64,000 bases of DNA. Source: Mycolicibacterium confluentis. Its GTDB lineage: Bacteria > Actinomycetota > Actinomycetes > Mycobacteriales > Mycobacteriaceae. The stretch spans positions 2,356,001-2,420,000 of the forward strand of contig NZ_AP022612.1 in NCBI RefSeq assembly GCF_010729895.1. The letters run 5' to 3'. This document shows, in pieces, positions 26,989-37,908 of this stretch (its first letter is position 1; every line of letters starts with the position of its first letter). The notes under the pieces were generated by a model. That model searched no databases. It was not told the origin of the DNA and saw only the letters and a program-made list of their open reading frames with translations. The translations under genes were made by a program, and so were the position numbers.

Positions 26989-27951
26989 ATGAAACCGATC
27001 GGTGTCGGCGTCATCGGCGCAAGTCCCGCCGGAGGCTGGGCCGCGCTGGCGCATGTTCCTGCGCTGCAGGCGCTGCCCGAGTTCGAGTCTCTGGCGGTGG
27101 GGCGCGACAACATCACACTGGACGACGGCACCGCCGTCGAGGTGACCTCACCCGACCAGATCGCCGTCACCGCGGCACTGCGCAGCGGGTTCGACCACTT
27201 CTACCCGATCGCGGGCGACCCCGCGGGGCCGTGTCTGGAGGGGTGGACCACGTTGACGGCCCTCGCCCAGGCGACCACCCGACTGCGGCTGGGGACTCTG
27301 GTGACCGGTGTGCACTACCGGCACCCCGCCGTACTGGCGAATATGGCTGCCGCCCTGGACATCATCTCCGGCGGCCGGCTTGAGCTGGGCATCGGCGCCG
27401 GCTGGAACGAGCTGGAGTCCGGCGCCTACGGCATCGAACTCGGCACCGTCAAGGAGCGCATGGACCGGTTCGAGGAGGCCACCGAGGTGCTGATCGGCCT
27501 GTTGAGTCAGGAGACCACGAACTTCGACGGTGACTTCTATCGGCTCAAGGAGGCACGTAACGAGCCCAAGGGGCCGCAGCGTCCACACCCGCCGATCTGC
27601 ATGGGCGGCAGCGGCGAGAAGCGCACGCTGCGCATCGTGGCCAAGTACGCCGACCACTGGAACTTCGTGATCGGCACGCCCGGCGAGTTCGCACACAAGC
27701 GGGATGTGCTGTGGTCGCACTGCACCGATCTCGGCCGCAATCCTGCCGAGATCACCCTCTCAGCGCACGTCTGGGTCAACCCCGAACACGACCACCAGAA
27801 GGTGCTGGCCGAGGTCGCGGGCTTCGCAGAGGAGGGCTTGGACCTCGCCATCCTGTATCTGCCGCCGCCGCTTGATCCTTCGGCGCTCGAACCGCTGGCC
27901 ACGGCGATCGCTGACTCCGGCCTGCATGTCGCGGCGGAGGCGGCCTCATGA
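26989..27951 (+). CDS. Chimeric LLM-class F420-type oxidoreductase with Gfo/Idh/MocA-like N-terminus
   Basis: 320 residues, ATG after an AAAGCAGGAG ribosome site. Residues ~1-33 (GVGVIGASPAGGWAALAHVP) read as the Rossmann start of a Gfo/Idh/MocA oxidoreductase. Residues ~34-66 (NITLDDGTAVEVTSPDQIAV) resemble the middle of the same family, as if ~160 residues were deleted between. From FDHFYPIAG (residue 68) on it is a luciferase-like F420-dependent enzyme (RLRLGTLVTGVHYRHPAVLANM, RPHPPICMGGSGEKRTLRIV). The first strand and helix of that barrel are missing. Whether it is active is unclear. It shares an ATGA overlap with the SDR gene. Confidence 0.8.
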   Translation: MKPIGVGVIGASPAGGWAALAHVPALQALPEFESLAVGRDNITLDDGTAVEVTSPDQIAVTAALRSGFDHFYPIAGDPAGPCLEGWTTLTALAQATTRLRLGTLVTGVHYRHPAVLANMAAALDIISGGRLELGIGAGWNELESGAYGIELGTVKERMDRFEEATEVLIGLLSQETTNFDGDFYRLKEARNEPKGPQRPHPPICMGGSGEKRTLRIVAKYADHWNFVIGTPGEFAHKRDVLWSHCTDLGRNPAEITLSAHVWVNPEHDHQKVLAEVAGFAEEGLDLAILYLPPPLDPSALEPLATAIADSGLHVAAEAAS

Positions 27952-28829
27952 CGCGGGTCTGGTTCATCACTGGTTCGTCGCGTGGTTTCGGCCGCGCCCT
28001 GGTGGGGGCGGCCCTGGCCGCCGGCGATTCGGTCGCGGCGACCGCGCGTCGGCCCGAACAACTCGCCGACGTGCTGGAGAGCCATGGCGATCGCCTGATG
28101 GCGCTGCCGCTCGACGTCACCGACGTCGCGGCCGTCAACCACGCCGTCGCGGCAGCCACGGACCGGTTCGGCCGGATCGACGTGGTGGTCAACAACGCCG
28201 GGTACGCCAATGTCGCGCCGATCGAAACCGGTGCCGAGGCGGACTTCCGGGCGCAGTTCGAGACCAACTTCTGGGGCGTCTACCACGTCTCCAAGGCCGT
28301 CCTTCCGGTGCTCCGGGCCCAGGGCGGCGGCCTGATCATCCAGTTCTCGTCCATGGGTGGGCGGGTCGGCGGATCGCCCGGCATCGCGTCATACCAGGCC
28401 GCCAAGTTCGCGATCGACGGATTCTCCCGGGTCCTGCAGGCCGAGGCCGCACCGTTCGGGGTGAAGGTGCTCGTCGTGGAACCCAGTGGTTTCGCCACGG
28501 ATTGGGCAGGGCCGTCGATGGCCGTTCACGAGGTTCCCGAGGAGTACGCCGGCACCGTCGGTGCGATGTCTGCCGCTCGGCGCAGTGACGCCATCACCGC
28601 CGGGGATCCGGCACGCGCGGCCGAAATCCTGGTGCGGATGTCGCGGCGCAACGACATCCCGTACCACCTTCCGCTCGGCGTCAACGCGGTGGAAGGGTCG
28701 ATCCGCCAGGACGAGTTCCTGCGCGACGAGGATCGCAAATGGGCTGCCGTGGGCCGGTCCGCTGACTTCGCCGAGCCGTACCCCATCGAATTCCCCACCG
28801 ACACAGACAGTCGCCACGCCTCGGCGTGA
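27948..28829 (+). CDS. Short-chain dehydrogenase/reductase
   Basis: 293 residues. TGSSRGFGRALV (TGxxxGxG cofactor motif), VVNNAGYANV (NNAG), Ser in IQFSSMGGR, and the YQAAK catalytic Tyr/Lys. ATARR after the second strand suggests NADPH preference. Length and C-terminus fit the classical SDR group that includes many mycobacterial annotation-only oxidoreductases. Its ATG overlaps the stop of the chimeric gene, so translation is coupled. It ends 2 bp before the convergent LuxR regulator. Confidence 0.92.
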   Translation: MTRVWFITGSSRGFGRALVGAALAAGDSVAATARRPEQLADVLESHGDRLMALPLDVTDVAAVNHAVAAATDRFGRIDVVVNNAGYANVAPIETGAEADFRAQFETNFWGVYHVSKAVLPVLRAQGGGLIIQFSSMGGRVGGSPGIASYQAAKFAIDGFSRVLQAEAAPFGVKVLVVEPSGFATDWAGPSMAVHEVPEEYAGTVGAMSAARRSDAITAGDPARAAEILVRMSRRNDIPYHLPLGVNAVEGSIRQDEFLRDEDRKWAAVGRSADFAEPYPIEFPTDTDSRHASA

Positions 28830-28831
28830 CG

Positions 28832-31555
28832 TCAGGGCAGCACCTGTTCGAGTTGGCTGCGCGAGTTGATCTCGAGCTTGGTGAACACCTTGCTCAGGTG
28901 GTATTGGACGGTGCGGGCACTGATGAACAGGCGGGCGCCGATCTCCGGGTTGGACAGGCCGTCGCGGGCCAGTCGGGCCACCTGTTCCTCCTGCGCGGTC
29001 AGTTTCGGCCCGACGGCGGTGGGCGCCTTCGTGGGGAGGGTGTGACCGGCGGCCTGCAGTTCGCGCCCGGCCCGCTCGGCGAAGGCCCGCATGCCCATCG
29101 CGGTGAACAGGTCGTGTGCGAGCCGCAACTGCTCGCGCGCGTCGCCTCGGCGTCGCTGCCGGCGCAGCCACTCCCCGTACAGGAGGTGGGCGCGGGCCGC
29201 ATCGGTTCGAATCCGGGTGCGGCCCAGGAGATCGACGGCCTCGCGGTACAGGGTCTCGGCCACATCGTTGTCGCTGAGCAGGGCCCGGCAACGGGCCTCC
29301 AGCCCTCGCGCCCAATCGGTGCGGCTGGCGCGACTGATCTCGACGAACTGGGTCAACGCAGCGTCGGCCTCCTCGTACTCGCCCAGTCGGGCGGCGGCCT
29401 CGACGAGTTCGGTGAACGCCCAGTTCGCCGAGCTCAACCCGACCGGAGGCTCGATGGCCTCCCGGGCCGCGGTCAGTGCGGACCGGAAGTCGCCGAAACC
29501 GTTGTGCAGCAGGGCCGTAGCCCACATCGCGACGGAGATTCCGTTGCCTTCGCCCCGTGCGGTCACCTCGGCCACCGTGGTTCTGCTCAACGCCACCGCG
29601 GTGTCCCGGTCGCCGCGCATCGCCGCCAGTCCCAGGGCGGCGTACGGCGCGATTCTGCTTCTGATGGCCTCCTGCACCGAGGCCTGCTCGTCGATCAGGG
29701 TTGCGGCGGTGGTCAACTCCCCGGTGAACAGCATGATGAACGCGTGCGTGTTGAGCGCGAGGGGCGTGTCGCTGAGGGCACCCGCACCGCGAACCAGGTC
29801 GAGGTAACGCGCCGACAGTTCGTGCCAACGCTCGTCGTCCCAGCCCCTGATCGCCGCAACGGTGGTCAGCCACGCCCACCGACGTTGTCCGTCGGCGGGC
29901 ACCCCGGAATCGACGGCTGCCAACGCTCGACGCAGATGCGGTACAGCGGCCGTGTAATCGCGGGTGAAGAACGCAATCAGCCAGTCCAGCAACTCGTCAT
30001 GCAGCCGGGGGGCGCCGGTCGGCCGTGGCGCCTGTTCGGCGGCGCGGGCGATTTCGTCGCTGTCCGCGCCAACCGAGAGTCGGCCCGCGAACATCGCGGC
30101 GGTGATGGCGTCGATGTAGGTGGCGCGGCACAGGTTGGTGTCGATCGACTCGAGGCGCCGCGCGGCCTTCAAGAGCAGTGGGGGAGCGTCACTTCCGTGA
30201 TTGGTGACGAACGCGATCCGGGCCCGCACGAGGTCCGCCTGCGCCTCCTGGAAGTCGGTGAGCCGGTCGGACTCGGTCGTCGCCAGAAGGTCCAGTGCCA
30301 CATCGAATGCGCCCGCCTCCACCTTGGCCGATGCCGCGGCGAGCGCCCGGTCGACGCGTTTCGTTCGGTCGATGGTCAAGGCCGCGGCACGCTCCAGGAA
30401 GGCCGCAGCCGCTCCCACGCCGCCGCGACGTTGCGCCCGGTGGGCGGAACGTTCCAGTTCAACGGCGATGTCCTCGTCGGGACCGGATGCGGCATGGGCC
30501 AGGTGCCAGGCGCGCCGGTCCGAGTCACGCTCGCCGTCGGTGACCTCGGCGAGCGCGCGGTGGACCCGTTTGCGGTCGTGCACGGAACCAGAGCGGTACG
30601 CCGCCGAACGAACCAGCGGATGACGGAACCGCACTCGGGTACTGAAGCTGGCCAGGTCGGCCTCGACGGCGGCCGCCGCGGCGTCCGGCGGGATGCGGAG
30701 GCGCTCGGCTGCCCGCCACATCAGCGCGGGGTCCCCGGTCGGCTCCGCTGCCGCGAGCAGGAGAAGGAGACGAGTGTGCTCCGAAAGCACGTCCACGCGC
30801 GAGCGGAATGTCGACTCGAGGTCACCCGAAAGCCCCACCGCGCCAGGGAGTCCGAATCCGCCTGCCAGCTCCTCGGGAGTCATGGCCCTCGGCACCTCGA
30901 GCAGCGCCAGCGGGTTACCGCGGGTCTCGGCGACGATCTGATCGCGCACGCGATCATCGAGCGGAGCGGTCAGCACGGTGTCGAGCAGTGCGCGGGCGTC
31001 TGGACCGTGCAGGCCGCGGACAACCAAGGATGGCAGGCCCGCCAAGGCGTCAGTGGGTTGGCGGGCTGCGAACACCAATGCCACCGACTCCGCGCCGAGG
31101 CGGCGCGCGACGAAGGCGAGCACCTGGGCGGAGGCGCGATCGAGCCACTGCTCGTCGTCGATCAGGCAGAGAAGCGGTTCCTCGGACGCGGCGTCGGAGA
31201 AAAGGTTGAGCACGGCCAAGCCGACCAGAAACCGGTCCGGCGCTGGACCTTCGGTCATCCCGAGGGCAGTGCCGAGAGCGCCTCGCTGCGGCGCAGGCAG
31301 TCGGTCCAGATGATCGAGGAAGGGCAGACACAACTGATGTACACCGGCGTACGCGAGCTCCATCTCCGCCTGGACGCCCGAGGTGCGCGCGACCCGACCC
31401 GGGACGGCCCGCTCCGCCAGGTGGTCCAGCAGCGCGGTCTTGCCGACTCCGGGTTCTCCCCGCAACACCAGCGCCCGGCTCTGCCCGGCACGGGTGGCGT
31501 CGACGAGGCGGTCGAGGATTCGACATTCGTCGCCGCGTCCGATCAGCTCACCCAT
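28832..31555 (-). CDS. Large LuxR-family ATPase transcriptional regulator
   Basis: 907 residues. N-terminal STAND/AAA-type ATPase: Walker A GEPGVGKT at 33-40, and a Walker B-like LLCLIDDEQWLD. A long helical TPR-like middle follows, then a C-terminal LuxR helix-turn-helix, LTAQEEQVARLARDGLSNPEIGARLFISARTVQYHLSKVFTKLEI. This MalT/LAL architecture senses small effectors. Its nearest targets may be the convergent oxidoreductase operon (25.5-28.8 kb) or the divergent molybdoenzyme gene 222 bp away. Confidence 0.93.
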   Translation of the reverse strand: MGELIGRGDECRILDRLVDATRAGQSRALVLRGEPGVGKTALLDHLAERAVPGRVARTSGVQAEMELAYAGVHQLCLPFLDHLDRLPAPQRGALGTALGMTEGPAPDRFLVGLAVLNLFSDAASEEPLLCLIDDEQWLDRASAQVLAFVARRLGAESVALVFAARQPTDALAGLPSLVVRGLHGPDARALLDTVLTAPLDDRVRDQIVAETRGNPLALLEVPRAMTPEELAGGFGLPGAVGLSGDLESTFRSRVDVLSEHTRLLLLLAAAEPTGDPALMWRAAERLRIPPDAAAAAVEADLASFSTRVRFRHPLVRSAAYRSGSVHDRKRVHRALAEVTDGERDSDRRAWHLAHAASGPDEDIAVELERSAHRAQRRGGVGAAAAFLERAAALTIDRTKRVDRALAAASAKVEAGAFDVALDLLATTESDRLTDFQEAQADLVRARIAFVTNHGSDAPPLLLKAARRLESIDTNLCRATYIDAITAAMFAGRLSVGADSDEIARAAEQAPRPTGAPRLHDELLDWLIAFFTRDYTAAVPHLRRALAAVDSGVPADGQRRWAWLTTVAAIRGWDDERWHELSARYLDLVRGAGALSDTPLALNTHAFIMLFTGELTTAATLIDEQASVQEAIRSRIAPYAALGLAAMRGDRDTAVALSRTTVAEVTARGEGNGISVAMWATALLHNGFGDFRSALTAAREAIEPPVGLSSANWAFTELVEAAARLGEYEEADAALTQFVEISRASRTDWARGLEARCRALLSDNDVAETLYREAVDLLGRTRIRTDAARAHLLYGEWLRRQRRRGDAREQLRLAHDLFTAMGMRAFAERAGRELQAAGHTLPTKAPTAVGPKLTAQEEQVARLARDGLSNPEIGARLFISARTVQYHLSKVFTKLEINSRSQLEQVLP

Positions 31556-31741
31556 CAGGCGACCATTCGGTGATTCTCACGAGGTGACGCTATACCGCAG
31601 ACGGGGTCGTCGGTGTGCTGGAAGGGCAGTCAGGATCGGCACATTCGTCCGCGAAGACCCACCCGTCACACCGGCATCGACGGCACAGGCCAAACCCGCC
31701 TTCTGACCGCAGAAGTCGTGCGACGTGGACGGTACCGGCCA

Positions 31742-31769
31742 TATGATTCCGCACTATTCAGACCGGAGG
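31742..31769 (+). promoter_or_regulatory. Candidate -10 hexamer and ribosome site of the FdhF/YdeP gene
   Basis: TATGAT (31742-31747) is the best -10 match in the 222-bp divergent spacer. It is followed by GGAGG (31765-31769) eight nucleotides before the ATG at 31778. The rest of the spacer shows no clear palindrome. Confidence 0.4.
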
Positions 31770-31777
31770 GCCACCCC

Positions 31778-34120
31778 ATGACGACACACCAAGTCTCGCC
31801 GGGTGACGAACTCGGTCGGGGAGCGCCCGGAGTACCAGCGGTGGGCCGCGGGCCCAATCGCGGTGGGGACCCGTCGCAGAAGGACGATCATGCTCCGTCG
31901 GCGGGCTGGGGTGCGGCTCGCAGTGTGGCCCGGGTCGTCGCCGAGGCGCGGGCCCCGATCAAGGGTCCGCACGCCGTCTGGAAGATGAACCACGAGAACG
32001 GCGGATTCGACTGCCCCGGATGTGCGTGGCCGGACGCCCGCGACGGTCTGCACCTGGACATCTGCGAGAACGGCATCAAACACGTCACCTGGGAGATGAC
32101 CAGGAAGCGGGTGGACCGCGAGTTCTTCGCCGCACACACCGTCACCGAACTGTCGGCATGGACTGACTTCGCGCTGGAAGACCAGGGCCGGCTGACCGAG
32201 CCGATGAGTTACGACGCGGCCAGCGACAGATACGTGCCCATCTCGTGGGCGGGGGCCTTCGCTCTTGTGGGCACCACCCTGCGGGGATTGGACAGTCCGC
32301 ATCAGGCCTCGTTCTACACCTCCGGGCGCCTCTCGAACGAGGCCACGTTTCTGTATCAGCTGTGGGTTCGCGAATTCGGGACCAACAACCTGCCGGACTG
32401 CTCGAACATGTGTCACGAGGCCTCAGGACGTGCGCTGCAGGCCGCCATCGGCACCGGCAAGGGCACCTGCGACATCACCGACTGGGAGCAGGCGGACCTG
32501 CTGATCGTGATGGCCGTCAACGCCGCGTCCAACGCCCCCAGGATGCTGACCGCCCTGGCCGAGGCCAGTAGGCGCGGCGCCCAGATCGTTCACGTGAACC
32601 CGCTGATCGAGGCGGCGTCTCGGCGGACGATCGTTCCTCACGAGTTCGCCGCCATGGCAACGTTTCACGCCACCAGGACCGGGACGATGAACGTGCAGCC
32701 CAGGATCGGCGGGGACCTCGCGCTGCTGCGGGGTGTCGCCAAGGTGGTGCTGGAGCGGGCGGCCACGGACCCCGAGGCCGTCGACCATGAGTTCATCCGG
32801 AACCACACGGCGTACTACGAGGCGTACCGCGATCTCGTCATGGCCACGCCGTGGGAGCAGATCGTCAGCCAGTCTGCGGTTCCGGAGAGCAGGATTCGTG
32901 AGCTCGCGGAGTTGTACCTTGTCTCCAATCGAACGGTGATCAGCTGGTGCCTGGGCCTGACCCAGCAGGAACACGGGGTGGACACCGTCCGTGAGATCGT
33001 CAATCTCCTTCTGTTGCGGGGGAACCTGGGACGGGAGGGTGCTGGCCCGTCGCCGGTGCGGGGGCACAGCAACGTTCAGGGCAACCGCACCTGCGGTATC
33101 GACAATCGGCCGCCTGCAGCATTTCTCGACCGCCTCGATGAGGTGTGCGGCATCGAGTCACCGCGCGAGGACGGCCTTGACACCGTCGCGACAATCCAGG
33201 CCATGCGCCGCGGGGAGGTGAAACTCTTTGTCGCCCTGGGCGGGAACTTCTGCCTGGCAGCACCCGACACCGACGCGACCTTCGAGGGTCTGCGCAACAC
33301 CGACCTCACCGTGCAGGTGAGCACGAAACTCAACCGCAGCCATCTCGTGCACGGCCGCGCGGCACTCATCCTGCCGTGCCTGGGCCGCACGGAAAGGGAC
33401 GTGCAACGGGCCGGTGAGCAGGGTGTCACCGTGGAGGACAGCATGAGCATGGTGCATCTGTCCTACGGCATGCGTAAACCGGCATCGCAGGCGCTGTTGT
33501 CGGAGTGTGCGATCCTGGCCGGGATGGCCCAGGCGACCCTGCCGAACTCGGCCACCCCGTGGGAGCGCTACGTCGAGGATTACGACCGGATCCGCGACAC
33601 GATGGCAGCCGTCCTCCCGGGTTTCGAGGACTTCAACCGCCGGGTGCGGATGCCGCTGGGCTTCCGCATCCGGCAACCGGCCCGCGAACGGGTGTTCCTC
33701 ACCGACTCCGGTCGTGCGGAGTTCCTGGCCTCGCCACTGCCCGACGCGCTGCCGCCCGCGGGTCGACTGATGTTGTCCACCATGCGATCCCACGACCAAT
33801 GGAACACCACCATCTACTCCGACAATGACCGGTACCGCGGCGTGAAGAACGTCCGGACACTGCTGTTCATGAATTCGGCCGACATGGCCGAGCGGGGCAT
33901 CAGGGAGTTCGACCTGATCGACATCACCAGCTTCGCCCGCGACGGCAGCACCCGCACGGTGTGGGGCTACCGTGCGATCGGCTACGACATCCCAGCCGGG
34001 AATGTCGCGGGCTACATGCCGGAACTCAACGTGCTCTGCGCCATCGGCGATTTCAGCACCCAGAGTGACCAACCGCTGATGAAACAGCAGATCGTTGAGG
34101 TCGTGCGTTCGGGGCGGTGA
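31778..34120 (+). CDS. FdhF/YdeP-family molybdopterin oxidoreductase
   Basis: 780 residues from ATG 31778 with a GGAGG site. An N-terminal Cys pair (GFDCPGCAWPD) and domains typical of YdeP/FdhF-type enzymes are present: SFYTSGRLSNEATFLYQLWVREFGTNNLPDCSNMCHEASG, where the Cys/Ser cluster lies at the cofactor site, and HVNPLIEAASRRTIVPHEF. LGLTQQEHGVDTVREIVNLLLLRGNLGREGAGPSPVRGHSNVQG and a C-terminal cofactor domain complete it. M. tuberculosis Rv2900c is the same family. Substrate is uncertain despite the formate dehydrogenase name. No fdhD is adjacent. Confidence 0.92.
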   Translation: MTTHQVSPGDELGRGAPGVPAVGRGPNRGGDPSQKDDHAPSAGWGAARSVARVVAEARAPIKGPHAVWKMNHENGGFDCPGCAWPDARDGLHLDICENGIKHVTWEMTRKRVDREFFAAHTVTELSAWTDFALEDQGRLTEPMSYDAASDRYVPISWAGAFALVGTTLRGLDSPHQASFYTSGRLSNEATFLYQLWVREFGTNNLPDCSNMCHEASGRALQAAIGTGKGTCDITDWEQADLLIVMAVNAASNAPRMLTALAEASRRGAQIVHVNPLIEAASRRTIVPHEFAAMATFHATRTGTMNVQPRIGGDLALLRGVAKVVLERAATDPEAVDHEFIRNHTAYYEAYRDLVMATPWEQIVSQSAVPESRIRELAELYLVSNRTVISWCLGLTQQEHGVDTVREIVNLLLLRGNLGREGAGPSPVRGHSNVQGNRTCGIDNRPPAAFLDRLDEVCGIESPREDGLDTVATIQAMRRGEVKLFVALGGNFCLAAPDTDATFEGLRNTDLTVQVSTKLNRSHLVHGRAALILPCLGRTERDVQRAGEQGVTVEDSMSMVHLSYGMRKPASQALLSECAILAGMAQATLPNSATPWERYVEDYDRIRDTMAAVLPGFEDFNRRVRMPLGFRIRQPARERVFLTDSGRAEFLASPLPDALPPAGRLMLSTMRSHDQWNTTIYSDNDRYRGVKNVRTLLFMNSADMAERGIREFDLIDITSFARDGSTRTVWGYRAIGYDIPAGNVAGYMPELNVLCAIGDFSTQSDQPLMKQQIVEVVRSGR

Positions 34121-34169
34121 CACCCGCCTGCAAGGTAGCGCCGCACCCGACCCTCACAACTGAGCCGGG

Positions 34170-35932
<1,763 letters not shown>

Positions 35933-36020
35933 TCAACCCCCTCATTCGGTGTGTCTGTGCACTGTGAAAACGCGTTGTTTCCAGGGTGTTTGGACTCGGA
36001 CCGACGATTGTGCAGCACCA

Positions 36021-36045
36021 CCCGGGCCTTGCCGCAAGACCCGGG
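36021..36045 (-). promoter_or_regulatory. Rifamycin-associated-element-like inverted repeat
   Basis: CCCGGG-c-CTTGC-c-GCAAG-a-CCCGGG, a 25-bp inverted repeat with a single mismatched pair. On the minus strand the core reads GGGTCTTGCGGCAAGGCCC, close to the RAE that precedes rifamycin-inactivation genes in actinobacteria. It lies 92 bp upstream of the rox-like start. TTGCGG inside it and CACAAT 19 nt downstream form a weak promoter candidate. Confidence 0.75.
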
Positions 36046-36084
36046 GTGCGCGCTACAGTGAGAGGGGGAGGGGTTCCTGTCCCG

Positions 36085-36825
36085 TCACGCAGATTGTGTC
36101 GACGGATTCTGCGCCAACGCATTCACTGCGAAATCGGCTGCTTGATCGGGCATTCCGTTGCTCTTGTAGCTGCTGTGCGCCGACCTGTTCAGACCACCGG
36201 GGGAACACACGGGGTCTCCGGGCGCGCACAGTTCGATGGTTTTGGCCGAATAGAGCGACCCGATGGTGATGGGCGGGGCCTCGCGGTCGACGAGGTTCAG
36301 GAACCAGTTGTCGGGTGTGCCGAACAGGACCACCGCCGCGACGTGCGGCGCGACGGACGCGGGCATAGGTCCGCGGATTCCTGCCGGCAGGGTGAATCCC
36401 TCGGGAACCCCGTCGGCGGTGATGTACCCGGCGACGGCGGCGCCCTGTGAGTACCCGCCGACCACGATCTCTGTGGTGGGGCACGCCTCGGCGATCGACT
36501 CCACCTTGGTGCTGGCGTCCTCGATCCCGTCGGCGGCGGCCTGGAAGTCCAGGGACGCGGGATAGTCGACGGGGTAGACCGCGACGTTCTTGCCGGGCAG
36601 ACGGGCATTGAGCGCGTTGACGAAGGCCTGGCCGGTGTCGCCCACGCCGGGCGCCTCGAAGGTGCCTCGGGCGAACACCACCTCGACGTCGGGGCACGAC
36701 GGGTCGACCTCCGCCGACGCGACGCCGATCCCCGCAGTGCCGGGCAGCATCAGTGGGAACAGCGCCGCGGCGGCGGCGAGGACACGAGATCGGGAGGTGG
36801 TCTTCGAGGCGGCTTTGGCGGACAC
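36085..36825 (-). CDS. Cutinase-family secreted esterase
   Basis: 246 residues with a signal peptide ending near ASA (residue ~38). The alpha/beta hydrolase cutinase fold: VEVVFARGTFEAPGVGDTG, the nucleophile elbow VGGYSQGAAVAGY, then ELCAPGDPVCSPGG, which holds the catalytic Asp and paired Cys, and HSSYKSNGM with the catalytic His. Mycobacterial Culp proteins hydrolyse lipid esters at the cell surface. It stands alone between the rox-like operon and the GlxA cluster. Confidence 0.93.
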   Translation of the reverse strand: MSAKAASKTTSRSRVLAAAAALFPLMLPGTAGIGVASAEVDPSCPDVEVVFARGTFEAPGVGDTGQAFVNALNARLPGKNVAVYPVDYPASLDFQAAADGIEDASTKVESIAEACPTTEIVVGGYSQGAAVAGYITADGVPEGFTLPAGIRGPMPASVAPHVAAVVLFGTPDNWFLNLVDREAPPITIGSLYSAKTIELCAPGDPVCSPGGLNRSAHSSYKSNGMPDQAADFAVNALAQNPSTQSA

Positions 36826-36909
36826 GTCCGCTCCTTTCGGGAGGATTCGTCGGTCACCCCAGGCTTCCGCGCCGCCGAACGCCGCACATCGATGCTGGCG
36901 GCCACCCTG

Positions 36910-36929
36910 ACTACCTGCTGGCAGGTAGT
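36910..36929. promoter_or_regulatory. 20-bp perfect palindrome between cutinase and GlxA genes
   Basis: ACTACCTGC-TG-GCAGGTAGT, starting 4 bp after the end of the GlxA-like gene and 85 bp upstream of the cutinase start. It could terminate the GlxA operon, but no U-run follows, or act as an operator for the cutinase. Confidence 0.5.
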
Positions 36930-36933
36930 GCCT

Positions 36934-37908
36934 TCAGCGCTCCTGAGGGTGCGCCGCGCGAAACGTGTTGCGGTAGCTCTGCGGCGAGACTCCGCTCAGT
37001 CGCCGGAACTGCTCTCTGAAGTTGGCGGCCGAGGTGAATCCGACGTCGCGACCGATTCGTTCCACACCGGATGAGGAGCGCTCGAGTAGTTCTTGGGCAT
37101 GCCGGACCCGCACTCCGGTGAGCCAGTGCATCGGCGTCTGGCCGGTCTCGGCCTGGAACCGGCGGTTCAGGGTCCGCACACTGAGCGCGGCCCGTTCGGC
37201 GATGTCGCCAAGCGTCAGATCGCGGTGCGCGTTCTGCTCGATCCACCCCAATACGTCGTCCAGTTCGGTGGATTTTCCGATCACGTTGGAAGGCAGCCTG
37301 TTTCGGACGATGAACTGGGCCTGGCCACCACTGCGGTGCAGCGGCGCGACGGCGAGCTTGGCGGCACCGGCGGCCGCGGCGGCGCCGTGGTCCTGCTGCA
37401 CCATGTACAGGCAGAGGTCCAGGCCTGCCGAGGCCCCGGCCGAGGTCAGAAGCCGACCTTCGTCGACGTACAGCACATCGGCGTCGAGCACGACGTCGGG
37501 AAACAGGCCACGGAAGGCGTCGGCGGTGACCCAATGGGTGGTGGCCCGCTTCCCGTCGAGCAGGCCCGTGGCGGCCAGGGTGAATGCGCCCGTGCAGATC
37601 GACGCGATGCGCGCGCCCGCGTCGTGGGCCGCTCGAAGTGCGGCGAGCACCTCGTCGGGGGCGTCCGCGGTCAGGTGGTGTCGACCGGGCACCACGACGG
37701 TGTCGGCGTCGGCCAGGGCGTCCAGACCATGGTCGGTGCCGATGCGCACCGGACCGGCGGCGACGACGGGTTCGGTGCCGCACACCTGGATGCGGTACGC
37801 GCCGTCTGGTACCCGGCCGAACACCTCCAGCGCGATGCTGAGGTCGAACGGGATCACGTCGGGCAGCGCGAGGACGGCGACGCGGTGCGGTCGCACGACG
37901 TCACGCAT
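36934..37908 (-). CDS. GlxA-family AraC-type transcriptional regulator
   Basis: 324 residues. N-terminal DJ-1/PfpI-like domain (VAVLALPDVIPFDLSIALEVFG, VVVPGRHH, SICTGAFTLAATGLLDGKRATTHW) and a C-terminal AraC/XylS double helix-turn-helix (LTLGDIAERAALSVRTLNRRFQAETGQTPMHWLTGVRVRHAQELLE, then IGRDVGFTSAANFREQFRRLSGVSPQSYR). GlxA regulators sense small metabolites. It is the last gene of a run with a beta-rich protein and a DJ-1 enzyme; the shared promoter element upstream of the DJ-1 and HD genes is its most likely binding site. Confidence 0.92.
   Translation of the reverse strand: MRDVVRPHRVAVLALPDVIPFDLSIALEVFGRVPDGAYRIQVCGTEPVVAAGPVRIGTDHGLDALADADTVVVPGRHHLTADAPDEVLAALRAAHDAGARIASICTGAFTLAATGLLDGKRATTHWVTADAFRGLFPDVVLDADVLYVDEGRLLTSAGASAGLDLCLYMVQQDHGAAAAAGAAKLAVAPLHRSGGQAQFIVRNRLPSNVIGKSTELDDVLGWIEQNAHRDLTLGDIAERAALSVRTLNRRFQAETGQTPMHWLTGVRVRHAQELLERSSSGVERIGRDVGFTSAANFREQFRRLSGVSPQSYRNTFRAAHPQER

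Noticed and set aside
28826..31573. 915-codon open frame opposite the LuxR regulator
   Set aside because: Antisense shadow of a gene with clear Walker A and LuxR motifs; low-complexity composition and no domain.
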